Assembly: GCF_014645555.1 (NCBI RefSeq)
Contig: NZ_BMLY01000005.1
Span: forward strand, 124,001 to 188,000
DNA from: Silvimonas amylolytica
GTDB lineage: Bacteria; Pseudomonadota; Gammaproteobacteria; Burkholderiales; Chitinibacteraceae
DNA: 64,000 nucleotides
Reading direction: 5' to 3'
The notes beneath the pieces are model-generated. The model did not search any database. It was not told where the DNA came from and worked only from the letters and a program-made list of their open reading frames with translations. Position numbers and translations under genes: made by a program. Within the stretch, counting starts at the first letter, position 1, and the number at the start of each line of letters is the position of its first letter. This document shows, piece by piece, positions 18,892 to 27,916 of this stretch.

Positions 18892-19656
18892 GTGTCTTTA
18901 TTTCCCGTTCGCACTGCCCCGCGTGATGCCCCGTGGCTGATGGAGTACACACGCGCTGCCAGCATTGAATGGCAAGGCGAACAGGTCACGGTGCGCAATG
19001 TGCGCAACTTCCGATACCGCACCCCGAGCGATCCGGTCCCGGCCTGGTATGACGCCAGCTATGACCTTGCCAGTGTGCAATCGGTAGACCTGGTGGTATC
19101 ACACTGGGCGGGCGAGGCGATCGCACACGTATTCATCAGCTTTGGTTTCAGCGATGGTCGTCACCTGGCCATCTCGATTGAAACCCGCCGCCAGCAAGGG
19201 CAACGGTATTCCACCTGGCTTGGTTTTTTGCGCACGTATGCGCTCATCTACGTGGTGGCAGATGAACGCGATCTGATCGGCGTGCGCACGGATATTCGCC
19301 GCGAGCGTGTCTATCTTTATCCGCTGGCGGTCTCCCCAGCCCTGGCCAGGCAGGTGTTCGTGCAGTATCTGAAGCGCGTGGATGAGCTCAATCGCACACC
19401 AGAGTTCTACAACACGCTGTTCAACAACTGCACGACCAATATCCTGCGCCACGCGCGTGAACAGGCACCACACTTCAAATACAGCTGGAAAATCCTCTGC
19501 AGCGGGTATGCCGATGCCTACACCTGGGAGTTGGGGCTCATGGACCAGCAACTGCCATTTGCTGCGATCAAACAGCGGGCACGTATCGTCCGTCAGGAAG
19601 GGGCAGAGATCGATGAAGCATTTTCTGGTGAGATCCGTGCGCAACGGGCCGGGTAG
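18892..19656 (+). CDS. DUF4105-type papain-like domain protein, short form
   Basis: A 254-aa protein of the DUF4105 (Lnb N-terminal) family. GGAGGC precedes a GTG start, and an in-frame TAG lies 27 bases upstream, so the short N-terminus is real. Characteristic segments are VRNVRNFRYRTPSDPVPAWYD, VSHWAGEAIAHVFISFGFSDG, LIYVVADERDLIGVRT and YNTLFNNCTTNI. The spaced His (AHVFISF) and Cys (NNCTTN) resemble the nucleophile pair of permuted papain-like (NlpC/P60, LRAT) folds. Family members as I know them usually carry N-terminal membrane helices; none are seen here, so it may be soluble. It lies 70 bp upstream of an HdeD-fused protein with a similar His...NC pattern. Confidence 0.75.
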   Translation: MSLFPVRTAPRDAPWLMEYTRAASIEWQGEQVTVRNVRNFRYRTPSDPVPAWYDASYDLASVQSVDLVVSHWAGEAIAHVFISFGFSDGRHLAISIETRRQQGQRYSTWLGFLRTYALIYVVADERDLIGVRTDIRRERVYLYPLAVSPALARQVFVQYLKRVDELNRTPEFYNTLFNNCTTNILRHAREQAPHFKYSWKILCSGYADAYTWELGLMDQQLPFAAIKQRARIVRQEGAEIDEAFSGEIRAQRAG

Positions 19657-19726
19657 GCTCGGCTTTACCCATCATGACAAACAAATCTACTATCGCCTTG
19701 CCGGGATCAACGAGTGTGAGTAACAC

Positions 19727-21115
19727 ATGGTCAGACTGATGTTGCTATTGCTGGGTGTGGCGTATTTGCGTAAACGCTGGCGCTCGTTACGGGTGGCGGG
19801 CTGGCTATGGCTGATTGCCGGTGTGGTGATCTTCATCGATGCACTTGATAACGCGGTGTACTTCCCGATTACCTTTTTCGCCGGGCTGTTACTGCTCGAC
19901 GGTGTGGCCACGCTGGCCGTCGCCTGGACGGGTATGGGTGGCCAAAAGGCGCTGCGGTACGTCAAAGCGGTGGCGTTTATCGGGGCTTCAATCCTGATTC
20001 TGGCGGGCCATCATCATGGCAATTTCATTCTCTCCATGATTTTTGGCACCCTGTTCCTGGCTGATGGTTTGTTGCAATCCATGTCTGCCTGGGTGGTGCG
20101 TTATCCGCGCTGGAAAGCCGCGCTGACCGCCGGGGTGATTGAAATCCTGCTGGCTGTTTTCTTTTACCAGCCGTACCCGACGCATTACGTTGGCACGGTG
20201 CCGTATTGCATTGGCCTGGGGTTGTTTTTCAGTGGCTGGGGCCTGTTGCTGCTGTCTTACCGCGTGCGGCGCATGCCGGATAGCGCGTTCATGCGTGCGG
20301 TGCTGGATCAGCCCGCCATTCGCCGCTGGCAAGACTACAACCCCGCCATTCCGGCAGATGCTTCACTGGTCTGGGATGGTCCGCCTGCCGAGTCGGAACG
20401 GGCCTTGACTGTCCATGTCTGGACCCCGGTCGGCTCAGCCCGCAGCCAGGCACAGCGGCGTCTGCTGATTGATCGTTACATTGCCGCGGTGGACGCCAAT
20501 GGCGTGATCTCCACCGGTCACGCAGCCCTGGAATCGCCTGAGGGCATCTACATCAGCCTCTACCCTGGTGTAGAGATTGATCGCTCGCCCGAGGATTTCG
20601 GGCGCATCCTGCGTGCCACGCGGGAGAACGATGTACCCGGTTTGTTCCAGCCCGATTACGCCACAGAATCAGCGGCCTGGTGCTCGTCCACCGTGCGCGT
20701 GCGTATCCGCAATTACAGTCCGGCGCGGCTGGCAAAATTCTGGGACGAATATCGCCAGGACACGACCTACAACCTGACCAGCCGCAATTGTTCCAGTTCG
20801 GTTGCCAAAGCGCTGGAAGCAGCGGTCGAAGGCTCTGTGGGTCATTTCAGAGGCGTTGATCGTGGCTGGCGGGTGTTTGTGCGCTTGCTGGTGACGCCGG
20901 AACTATGGGTCGCGGCACAGATTCGCAAACGCGCGAAAACCATGGCCTGGACACCCGGTTTGACGCTGGACTACGCCCGCGCATTAAGCATGCTGGTTGA
21001 CCCACGGCCGTTTGGCTGGTTCAAGATGGCGCGGATTGCAGTGCGGCGGATGATGCGGTCCAGAAAACAGTGGAACGCCCAGGCGCAGACTGCGAGGGAA
21101 AGCGTCGGCAGGTAG
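19727..21115 (+). CDS. HdeD-like membrane domain fused to papain-like cysteine domain (copy 1)
   Basis: A 462-aa fusion. Residues 1-190 contain about six hydrophobic helices in short pairs resembling HdeD/DUF308 proteins. Residues about 220-400 form a soluble domain: VHVWTPVGS, DRYIAAVDANG, STGHAALE, YISLYPGVE, ENDVPGLF, and YNLTSRNCSSSVAKALEAAVEG. Order and spacing of His (STGHAAL) then Cys (RNCSSSV) match permuted NlpC/P60-LRAT-like cysteine enzymes. A basic tail follows. A paralogue with the same two-domain layout is at 57875-59161. Activity is unknown: acyltransferase, amidase and peptidase are all possible, and which side of the membrane the domain faces is not clear. Confidence 0.72.
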   Translation: MVRLMLLLLGVAYLRKRWRSLRVAGWLWLIAGVVIFIDALDNAVYFPITFFAGLLLLDGVATLAVAWTGMGGQKALRYVKAVAFIGASILILAGHHHGNFILSMIFGTLFLADGLLQSMSAWVVRYPRWKAALTAGVIEILLAVFFYQPYPTHYVGTVPYCIGLGLFFSGWGLLLLSYRVRRMPDSAFMRAVLDQPAIRRWQDYNPAIPADASLVWDGPPAESERALTVHVWTPVGSARSQAQRRLLIDRYIAAVDANGVISTGHAALESPEGIYISLYPGVEIDRSPEDFGRILRATRENDVPGLFQPDYATESAAWCSSTVRVRIRNYSPARLAKFWDEYRQDTTYNLTSRNCSSSVAKALEAAVEGSVGHFRGVDRGWRVFVRLLVTPELWVAAQIRKRAKTMAWTPGLTLDYARALSMLVDPRPFGWFKMARIAVRRMMRSRKQWNAQAQTARESVGR

Positions 21116-21137
21116 CAGGCCAGCCGGGCGCGCCCCC

Positions 21138-22040
21138 TTACTCGCCCCAGATCCACTGCCAGACTCCCGGCAGTTCTTTCGGCGCACTGCCATCCTTCAC
21201 TGCCCGCGCTACGGCTGCCCGTTCAACTGCAGCTGCATCGTCATAGAACGGTTTCGCGGTGGTGGGCATCTGTAGCTCATGCGCGCTGTCGAGCAATATC
21301 TGCAGATACTCTGCCATGTGGTCGGCGGTGTAGCCGTTGATGTCATGGAAGGTCACCACGACGGGAATCGCACCATCGACCGTCGGCAATTTGCCGGCAA
21401 TGATCTCCTCACGCACATGCGCCAGCATGTTCAGCATGTTGGATCGGCGGCGCAGGCTGATGTGGTAGCCGTAGATCTTGCCGTCATTGGCAGAGAGGTC
21501 GGTCAACAACATGGCCAGACCGTGCTTTTGGTACGCATTGAATGTGGTGGCGTTGTAGGCCCAGAACGGTGGGCGGACCAGGGTGGGCGGGGTGCCGCGC
21601 AGGCTGGTCAGATCAGCCACGCCATGGTTCAGTGAGGTTTCCAGATCAGCCGGTTTCATCAGCGCGTGATTGGAATGAAACGGGGTTGAGGTGTGAAAGC
21701 CCAGTACCTGTCCATCCGCCACTTCCTGACGCAGGATGGCGCGGCCCGCTTCGGTTTCACCGGCGTGCCAGGAACGGGTCTGTGCAAAGAAGACCGCCTT
21801 GATGCCGGGCTGGACCGGGTTTTGATCCAGCGTATGCAAAATTGAGAGCGATGAATTGTTGTTGCTGTCGCGCGCCGGGCCGTCGTCAAAGGTCAGCAGG
21901 AAACGGATCGGCGCCTGCTGTTGAAGACGCGTGGCCATGTCAGGGGTCAGGGGCGTCGGGGCGCTGGCACAGGCGGTCAACGCTGCGGTGAGCGCAACAG
22001 TGGCAATGGGCTGGAAAACGGAAAATCTGTGCTTGAACAT
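21138..22040 (-). CDS. polysaccharide deacetylase-like lipoprotein (NodB fold)
   Basis: Exported 300-aa protein, start placed at ATG 22040 because it leads straight into a signal sequence; a TTG 21 bases upstream is also in frame. The signal ends LTAALTAC, a lipobox. The NodB domain shows LLTFDDGPA (catalytic/metal Asp pair), GFHTSTPFHSNH (metal His region, with wider spacing than the usual HxxxH), LVRPPFWAY and VVVTFHDINGYT near the end. It probably acts on acetylated sugar polymers in the periplasm or outer membrane, but the altered His spacing means activity should not be assumed. It is convergent with the HdeD fusion gene. Confidence 0.78.
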   Translation of the reverse strand: MFKHRFSVFQPIATVALTAALTACASAPTPLTPDMATRLQQQAPIRFLLTFDDGPARDSNNNSSLSILHTLDQNPVQPGIKAVFFAQTRSWHAGETEAGRAILRQEVADGQVLGFHTSTPFHSNHALMKPADLETSLNHGVADLTSLRGTPPTLVRPPFWAYNATTFNAYQKHGLAMLLTDLSANDGKIYGYHISLRRRSNMLNMLAHVREEIIAGKLPTVDGAIPVVVTFHDINGYTADHMAEYLQILLDSAHELQMPTTAKPFYDDAAAVERAAVARAVKDGSAPKELPGVWQWIWGE

Positions 22041-22205
22041 GATCTTGCAGTGATGCGACAAAAGAAACGGCTAACGCCGCGCATCATACGCAGCCCTGCC
22101 GCATTGATACAAACGGCTTATCGCCCGGCGCGTTTACAAAGCCTTGCTGGGCAGGGCTCACAATGCCCCCTAATATGAGCCGGTTTGTGACCTGGAAGCC
22201 GACCC

Positions 22206-23549
22206 GTGCCGTTGCCCCGCCTAGTGTTGTTGCTTGTCCCGTTGTTGCTGAGCGCCTGCGCGGCCGTAGACCCGCACCGGATTCTCACCCGGCAAATTGA
22301 CCGCCTGACGGTCAGCAGCACGCTGGATGCACACCATCGCGAAGCGGCGTTTGATCAGGTCTGGCAAACCATCAATGACAGCTATGTCGATCCTGGATTC
22401 AACGGGGTGGATTGGGCTGCGGTCGGTCAGCGATATCGACCTCTGGTCCTCAACGCGCCAGACGATGCCGGTTTCTGGGCTGAGCTTGATCACATGACGG
22501 GCGAACTGAATGATGCCCATACCCGCGTGGAAAGCCCGGCCCGTTACGCGCAGATCAAGCATGACAAATCTGCCAGCCTGGGTTTGGGGGTGGATGAAAT
22601 TGATGGTCATCTGATCATGCATGGTATCAGCGGGGTGTCTCAGGCCGCCTTGCTGGGCGTGCGCACCGGGCAGGAACTCATCGGCATTGACGGCCAGGAC
22701 GCGCACACCTGGTGGCAGCAACAGCGCGCGCAAGTGCGCGGCGGCTCGACATCCTGGTCGCGGGATGCCTACGTATTACGCGCACTGAACAGCCTGCCCG
22801 CCGGCAAAGTACGTACGCTAGAGCTGGCCCGTCCGGACGGCACGCGCTTTAGCGTGGAACTGACCGATGAAGAGGCCGCCGCGCCGCCGTGGGTTTATGC
22901 GCATACGCTGAATGGCAATCTGGTTTATGTGCGGTTTTCCGCGTTTGACCGGCAGATCAAACCTGAGTTGATGAAGGTGCTGGACCATGCCGACAAAGCC
23001 AGGGGTATGGTGATCGACCTGCGTGGCAATGGTGGCGGTGATGGATTGATGGCCATGGATCTGCTCTCCCGTTTTGTCAAAGGCGAGATCAAAGGCGCGC
23101 AGGTGATCACGCGTGATCAGCAGCCTGTGCGGCTGTTTGGGTTCTCTTTGCTGGATACCCACCCGGTGCTGCAGGGGGATGCTCACCCACTGACGCTACC
23201 TTTGGCCCTGCTGGTTGATCGTCACTCCGCCAGCGCGGCAGAACTGGTCGCTGGCGCGGCGCAATCATTGGGGCGGGCCAAAGTATTCGGCGAGACCACT
23301 TGCGGGTGCCTGTTGGGCTTTTTTGACTATGACCCGCTCCCTGGCGGCGGCGCACTGGCGTTTAGTGAGATTGATATTCGCCTGCCCAACGGGGACCGGA
23401 TTGAAGGGCGGGGCGTGGTGCCGGATGTCGTCGTTACGGTGACCCGCACGGCGTTGGAAGAAGGCGCCGATCCTGCGCTGCAATCTGCCCTGGACTGGTT
23501 GAAAACCCAGCCAGCTCTAACCCCACCTACCGCCGGGAATACCCGGTAA
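22206..23549 (+). CDS. S41-family serine peptidase lipoprotein
   Basis: A 447-aa exported protein starting at GTG 22206. The N-terminus MPLPRLVLLLVPLLLSAC has a lipobox. An N-terminal helical part (AFDQVWQTINDSYVDPGFNGVDW) and a PDZ-like section (ASLGLGVDEIDGHLIMHGISG...TGQELIGIDG) precede the peptidase core: GMVIDLRGNGGGDG, LLVDRHSASAAELVAGAAQSLG with the candidate catalytic Ser, and FGETTCGCLLG. The lysine found after the equivalent glycine-rich turn in CtpA/Tsp-type enzymes is not evident in GETTCG, so the catalytic dyad may differ. It ends with IEGRGVVPDV as in other S41 proteins. Confidence 0.85.
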   Translation: MPLPRLVLLLVPLLLSACAAVDPHRILTRQIDRLTVSSTLDAHHREAAFDQVWQTINDSYVDPGFNGVDWAAVGQRYRPLVLNAPDDAGFWAELDHMTGELNDAHTRVESPARYAQIKHDKSASLGLGVDEIDGHLIMHGISGVSQAALLGVRTGQELIGIDGQDAHTWWQQQRAQVRGGSTSWSRDAYVLRALNSLPAGKVRTLELARPDGTRFSVELTDEEAAAPPWVYAHTLNGNLVYVRFSAFDRQIKPELMKVLDHADKARGMVIDLRGNGGGDGLMAMDLLSRFVKGEIKGAQVITRDQQPVRLFGFSLLDTHPVLQGDAHPLTLPLALLVDRHSASAAELVAGAAQSLGRAKVFGETTCGCLLGFFDYDPLPGGGALAFSEIDIRLPNGDRIEGRGVVPDVVVTVTRTALEEGADPALQSALDWLKTQPALTPPTAGNTR

Positions 23550-23636
23550 ACCCGGCATCTTGCGGCCGGGCGACTGGTGGCTGACAACTCGCGCAACACC
23601 TTTTTGCTCCGTTTGCCGGATTGATCCGGGCACCCT

Positions 23637-23663
23637 CAAAGAACAACGTCATAATGCCGATAT
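23637..23663 (+). promoter_or_regulatory. candidate sigma-28 (FliA) promoter of the Cache chemoreceptor gene
   Basis: CAAAGAAC at 23637, an 11-base spacer, then GCCGATAT at 23656. The -10 block matches seven of eight positions of GCCGATAA, the spacing equals the consensus, and the -35 block keeps AAAG. It ends about 90 bp before the chemoreceptor ATG. Chemoreceptor genes are commonly FliA-dependent. Confidence 0.55.
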
Positions 23664-23690
23664 ATCGACCAGAACTATCGATAGATCGGC
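23656..23690. repeat. imperfect inverted repeat overlapping the sigma-28-like -10 box
   Basis: Arms GCCGATATATCGA (23656-23668) and TCGATAGATCGGC (23678-23690) are complementary at 12 of 13 positions around a nine-base centre. The left arm contains the -10 box, so a protein bound here would interfere with transcription start; alternatively it is an early mRNA hairpin. Confidence 0.5.
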
Positions 23691-23750
23691 TTGTGCGTTG
23701 CAGCAATGACATGTGCCGGTCTCAACCACAAAAAGCTGGGGGGACAAACC

Positions 23751-25379
23751 ATGTTCAATAACATGGGTATACGCGCGCGCATGCGGGTTTTGCTGGGTTG
23801 CATGTTGATGGGTCTGGTACTGATATCGGGGTTGGGGCTGCTGTCATTGCGCTCAAGCCTCGTGAGCGCCCGACAAAGTCAGGTGCAACACATGGTGCAG
23901 TCGGCAATCAGCATCATGAAGTACTACCATGACCAGGAAACCGCCGGGAAACTGACAAGGGAACAAGCGATCCACGCCGCTGGCATGGCGATCCAGTCGG
24001 CCACCTATAACGACGGTAAAGACTATTTCTTTGTCTTTGATTACAACAACGTCGAGCGGTTTATCTCCAACCCCAAGCTGTTGAACAAGGACATGAGCAA
24101 CGTCGCGGATGCCGACGGCGTGTTGTTCGTGCCCGAAATGGTCAAGGCGGCGCGCAAGGGTGGCGGTTTCGTCAGTTATTCCTTCCCGCGCCCGGGCAGT
24201 ACAGACCCCAAACCCAAGATCAGCTACGCCCAGGCGTTTGACGATTGGCAACTGGTGGTGGGCACCGGTGTTTATGTTGACGACATTACCACTGCGTTCT
24301 GGGAAGAAACTGCCAAACAGCTGGTTTACATCGTCATCGTGCTGGTTCTGCTGGGCGTGGTTGCCAGCGTGCTGGTGCGCTCGGTCCTTAAACAGCTGGG
24401 TGGTGAACCTGCTTATGCCAGTGAAGTGGTACGGCGCATTGCGGCGGGCGATCTCTCGGTCGCGGTGCGTACAGAATCGCGCGATGAAGGCAGCTTGCTG
24501 GCCGGCATTCAGCGTATGGCCAATTCACTGCGGGATTTGATCCGGCAGATTCATGACAATGCCGGCGAGGCCGGGCAGCTGACGCAGGAAGTGGCCAACG
24601 CCGCCAACAAAGTGGCCAGCGGCTCAGATAGCCAGTCCGATGCGACGCGCTCCATGGCCGCTGCGATTGAAGAAATGACCACCAGTATTTCTGTCGTGGC
24701 CGATAGCGCGGGCGAGGCGAGCCGGCTTTCCGGCGAGGCAGGCGAACAAGCGCGTGAAGGTAGCCGGATCATTGAAGGCACCAGCAACAAGATCAACCAT
24801 ATCTCTGGCATCGTGGCGGACTCTGCTGCCAGCATTGGCGCGCTGGGTGAACAGACCGACAGCATCGCCAGCATCATGCAGATGATCCGCGAAGTGGCAG
24901 ACCAGACCAACTTGCTGGCACTGAACGCTGCCATCGAAGCCGCTCGCGCGGGTGAGGCCGGTCGCGGCTTTGCGGTGGTCGCTGATGAAGTGCGCAAACT
25001 GGCCGAACGCACCAGCAGTGCCACAGCCGAAATCAGCGGCAAGATCGACGCGATCCGCAGCGCTTCGCAAGATGCGACCGTGCGCATGGGCTCGGTGGTG
25101 ACGGAGGTCGCCCATGGCGTGGAAATGGCCGGTGTGGCCAGCACCGCGATCGCGAGTATTCGTGATGACGCCGGCCGTGTGGTCACGTCTGCCAACCAGA
25201 TTTCTGAAGCGCTGCGCGAGCAAAGCTCAGCCAGCCATGCCATTGCCAGCCACGTGGAAGACATTGCCAACATGGCAGAGCAAAACAGCAGCAACGCACG
25301 CCGCGTTGCCGATGCCAGCCAGCGGCTGGATCAGATCATGCGCGGGTTGAAGGATTCGGTAGGCCAGTTCAGGGTATGA
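23751..25379 (+). CDS. methyl-accepting chemotaxis protein with single Cache sensor
   Basis: Transmembrane receptor of 542 aa. Start set at ATG 23751, which follows a GGGGGGAC ribosome site. TM1 is at about residues 12-33. The periplasmic domain (about 34-185) is a single Cache type 2: [71 protein letters not shown]2 (about 190-212) leads to HAMP and a signalling domain with tip [21 protein letters not shown]. No C-terminal CheR/CheB docking pentapeptide is seen. sCache_2 receptors often bind small organic acids, but the ligand cannot be predicted here. It stands alone behind its own promoter. Confidence 0.92.
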   Translation: MFNNMGIRARMRVLLGCMLMGLVLISGLGLLSLRSSLVSARQSQVQHMVQSAISIMKYYHDQETAGKLTREQAIHAAGMAIQSATYNDGKDYFFVFDYNNVERFISNPKLLNKDMSNVADADGVLFVPEMVKAARKGGGFVSYSFPRPGSTDPKPKISYAQAFDDWQLVVGTGVYVDDITTAFWEETAKQLVYIVIVLVLLGVVASVLVRSVLKQLGGEPAYASEVVRRIAAGDLSVAVRTESRDEGSLLAGIQRMANSLRDLIRQIHDNAGEAGQLTQEVANAANKVASGSDSQSDATRSMAAAIEEMTTSISVVADSAGEASRLSGEAGEQAREGSRIIEGTSNKINHISGIVADSAASIGALGEQTDSIASIMQMIREVADQTNLLALNAAIEAARAGEAGRGFAVVADEVRKLAERTSSATAEISGKIDAIRSASQDATVRMGSVVTEVAHGVEMAGVASTAIASIRDDAGRVVTSANQISEALREQSSASHAIASHVEDIANMAEQNSSNARRVADASQRLDQIMRGLKDSVGQFRV

Positions 25380-25574
25380 CTTCGGGCGATGTGCATGAGC
25401 ACGCGGGTGGGGTTGGAATGAACGTCCACTCACCCCGCATTGCTTGATCAAAACTCAATATTCCTTCAACCAGAACCCCATTTATGCAATAAAGGTGTTT
25501 CTCCATACTGCGCAGCAACTGCATGCCGCCAGGCGTGTCTGATCAAGCATCCACAAGACATATGGAGAAACATC

Positions 25575-26378
25575 ATGAGCATTCCCGCACTGGGTCTGGG
25601 TACGTTCCGCCTCAAAGACCAGGTGGTCATTGATTCCGTTCGCAACGGGCTTGAAGTCGGTTATCGCGCGATTGATACCGCGCAGATTTACGGCAATGAG
25701 GCCGAAGTAGGCCAGGCGATTGCCGATAGCGGTGTACCGCGTGATGAGTTGTTTATCACCACTAAAATCTGGACCGATAACCTTTCCCGCAGCAAGTTGA
25801 TCCCCAGCTTGCAAGACAGCTTGAAAAAGCTGCGTACCGACCATGCTGATCTGGTGTTGATTCACTGGCCGTCGCCGGGCGATGCGGTTTCAGTGGCGGA
25901 GTTCATGGGCGCGCTGGCAGAGGCCAAGGCTCAGGGTCTGACAAAGCTGATCGGGGTATCCAACTTCAACATTAACCTGATGCAGCAAGCCATTGCAGCG
26001 GTGGGCGCGCATGAGATTGCCACCAACCAGATCGAACTCAGCCCATGGCTACAGAATCACAAGGTGGTCCAGTTTGCCCAGGATCAGGGCATTCATATCA
26101 CCTCATACATGACGCTGGCCTACGGCGCCGTGCTCAAAGACCCGGTGATCGCAGAGATTGCTGCCAGCCATAACGCCACGCCAGCCCAGGTGGCGCTGGC
26201 CTGGGCAATTCGCCAGGGTTATGCGGTGATTCCATCCTCGACCAAGCGCGAGAACCTGGCTGGCAATCTCAAGGCGGCCACGCTCAAACTCAGCCTGGAT
26301 GATATGGCCCGGATTGCGGAACTGGATCGCAATGAGCGGCTGGTGAGCCCGGATGGCCTTGCACCGGCTTGGGATTGA
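25575..26378 (+). CDS. dkgB: 2,5-diketo-D-gluconate reductase B (aldo/keto reductase)
   Basis: NADPH-dependent aldo/keto reductase of 267 aa, the same length as E. coli DkgB and nearly collinear with it from memory ([46 protein letters not shown]-type strand, [43 protein letters not shown]). Catalytic Asp/Tyr lie in [11 protein letters not shown], Lys in ITTKIW and His in LIHWPSP. Start at ATG 25575 with GGAGAAA upstream; earlier in-frame codons are non-homologous. It reduces keto-sugars and small aldehydes such as methylglyoxal. A rho-independent terminator follows directly. Confidence 0.93.
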   Translation: MSIPALGLGTFRLKDQVVIDSVRNGLEVGYRAIDTAQIYGNEAEVGQAIADSGVPRDELFITTKIWTDNLSRSKLIPSLQDSLKKLRTDHADLVLIHWPSPGDAVSVAEFMGALAEAKAQGLTKLIGVSNFNINLMQQAIAAVGAHEIATNQIELSPWLQNHKVVQFAQDQGIHITSYMTLAYGAVLKDPVIAEIAASHNATPAQVALAWAIRQGYAVIPSSTKRENLAGNLKAATLKLSLDDMARIAELDRNERLVSPDGLAPAWD

Positions 26379-26393
26379 GTAGCTTGTGGTTTG

Positions 26394-26423
26394 AAAAAGG
26401 TCACCTTTGGGTGGCCTTTTTTT
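26394..26423 (+). terminator. rho-independent terminator after dkgB
   Basis: AAAAAGGTCACC, a TTTG loop and GGTGGCC followed by a run of T. The stem has one G-T pair. It lies 16 bases after the dkgB stop. Confidence 0.8.
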
Positions 26424-26539
26424 ATGCCTGTTACATGGCAGATACACGCAAACAGCATATTTGATGGGAAGATACCGCCATCACCCACCCCGCGTGTATC
26501 GCTGGTTTGCGGGTGTTCAAGTTTTCCAGGGCAGGGGCC

Positions 26540-27859
26540 ATGAACGAACAAGACGCCGGGTTTGCCAACGAAACACAAGACGTACAGCAAGCCATTACGC
26601 TGCATTTGCAAGGCCGGCTCGTCGAGGCGGAGGCGCAATATCAGGCGGTACTGGCCCATGGTCAGAACGCGTTGGCCTTGCACGGCATGGGCATTTTGCG
26701 ACATCAGCAAGGGCAAGGTGCAGAAGCACTGCAGTGTCTGATCGACGCCTGTACCCTGGCACCCGATAACGCTGCCTGGCGTAATGATCTGGGCAATGTA
26801 CTGGCCGGGCAGGGCGCGCAAGTAGAGGCCGCAGGCCAGTTTCTGGCTGCCATTGAACGCGATGGCCACAACGCCACCTACTGGAACAACTACGGTGCCA
26901 TGTTGCTGGCCATCGGCCATGACAATGATGCCGGCCCTGCGTTTGAACGTGCCGTTGCCCTGGCGCCAGAGCAGATCGACGCACTGGACAACTACGGCAA
27001 CTGGCTATTGCGCCATGGCCGCGAACAAGAGGGCGCCGGCTTTGTTTGCCGTGCTTATGTGTTGAAACCGGCGGACGGGCAACCGCCCGCCATGCGGGGT
27101 ATCGCGTTTTATCGTCTCGGCCGCATTGCTGAGGCCGCAGAGGTTTACCGTCAATGGCTGGCACGCGAACCCGGCAACCCGACGGCCGCCCACTTGCTGG
27201 CCGCCTGTTCTGGTGAGAACGTCCCCAGCCGCTGTGCTGATGCCTACGTGGTCACCACGTTTGACGATTACGCCGCCACGTTCGATGCCCGCCTGCAGCA
27301 GTTGGGCTACGCCATTCCCCAGGCGCTGGATGAAACACTGGCCCAACTGGCCGCGCCCCAACGGCAATGGCAGGTGCTGGATGCCGGCTGTGGCACCGGC
27401 TGGTGCGGAACATTTTTGCGGGGTTATGCGCACGCGCTGGTTGGGGTTGATCTGTCCGGCAAGATGCTGGAACAAGCCCGTAGCCGCAATCTGTACGACC
27501 AGTTGATCCAGGCCGAACTGACGGACTGGCTTAACCAGACGCCTGACCGTTTTGATCTGGTCTGCGCAGCGGATCTGATGATCTATTTTGGCGATCTGTT
27601 ACCGCTGCTGGCTGGCATGCACCGCGCTATGCCCCCGGGCGGGCTCCTGGTGTTTTCTGCAGAGAACACAGACGGGCCAATGCTGGAGCACGAATTCCAG
27701 TTGTTACCTAGCGGCCGCTACGGCCACGGCCACCGGTATCTGGGCGAGGCCCTGGCGCAAAGTGGCTTTGCGCTCAAACAGATCAAACAACAAGTCGTGC
27801 GCCAGGAGTTTGGCCGTCCACTGCCCGGGTGGGTGGTCGTGGCGGTTCGCCAGCCCTGA
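26540..27859 (+). CDS. TPR protein with C-terminal SAM methyltransferase domain
   Basis: A 439-aa fusion. Start taken at ATG 26540 after a GGCAGGGG stretch; a GTG at 26507 would add 11 residues. Residues 15-215 form about five to six TPR units (ALALHGMGILRHQQGQGAEALQCLIDAC, NYGAMLLAIGHDNDAGPAFERAVALAP, IAFYRLGRIAEAAEVYRQWLAREPGNP). Residues about 235-430 are a class I methyltransferase with VLDAGCGTGWCGTFLRG (motif I), LVGVDLSGKMLEQA, FDLVCAADLMIYFGDL and MPPGGLLVFSAEN. This layout is known for methyltransferases acting on proteins or small molecules in several bacteria; the substrate here is unknown. A PhyH-type dioxygenase gene follows 57 bp later. Confidence 0.82.
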   Translation: MNEQDAGFANETQDVQQAITLHLQGRLVEAEAQYQAVLAHGQNALALHGMGILRHQQGQGAEALQCLIDACTLAPDNAAWRNDLGNVLAGQGAQVEAAGQFLAAIERDGHNATYWNNYGAMLLAIGHDNDAGPAFERAVALAPEQIDALDNYGNWLLRHGREQEGAGFVCRAYVLKPADGQPPAMRGIAFYRLGRIAEAAEVYRQWLAREPGNPTAAHLLAACSGENVPSRCADAYVVTTFDDYAATFDARLQQLGYAIPQALDETLAQLAAPQRQWQVLDAGCGTGWCGTFLRGYAHALVGVDLSGKMLEQARSRNLYDQLIQAELTDWLNQTPDRFDLVCAADLMIYFGDLLPLLAGMHRAMPPGGLLVFSAENTDGPMLEHEFQLLPSGRYGHGHRYLGEALAQSGFALKQIKQQVVRQEFGRPLPGWVVVAVRQP

Positions 27860-27916
27860 ACGTCGCACTCCATTTGTAACCATGCCCGCCCTGGCTGGCC
27901 GGGTGAGACCCACACA

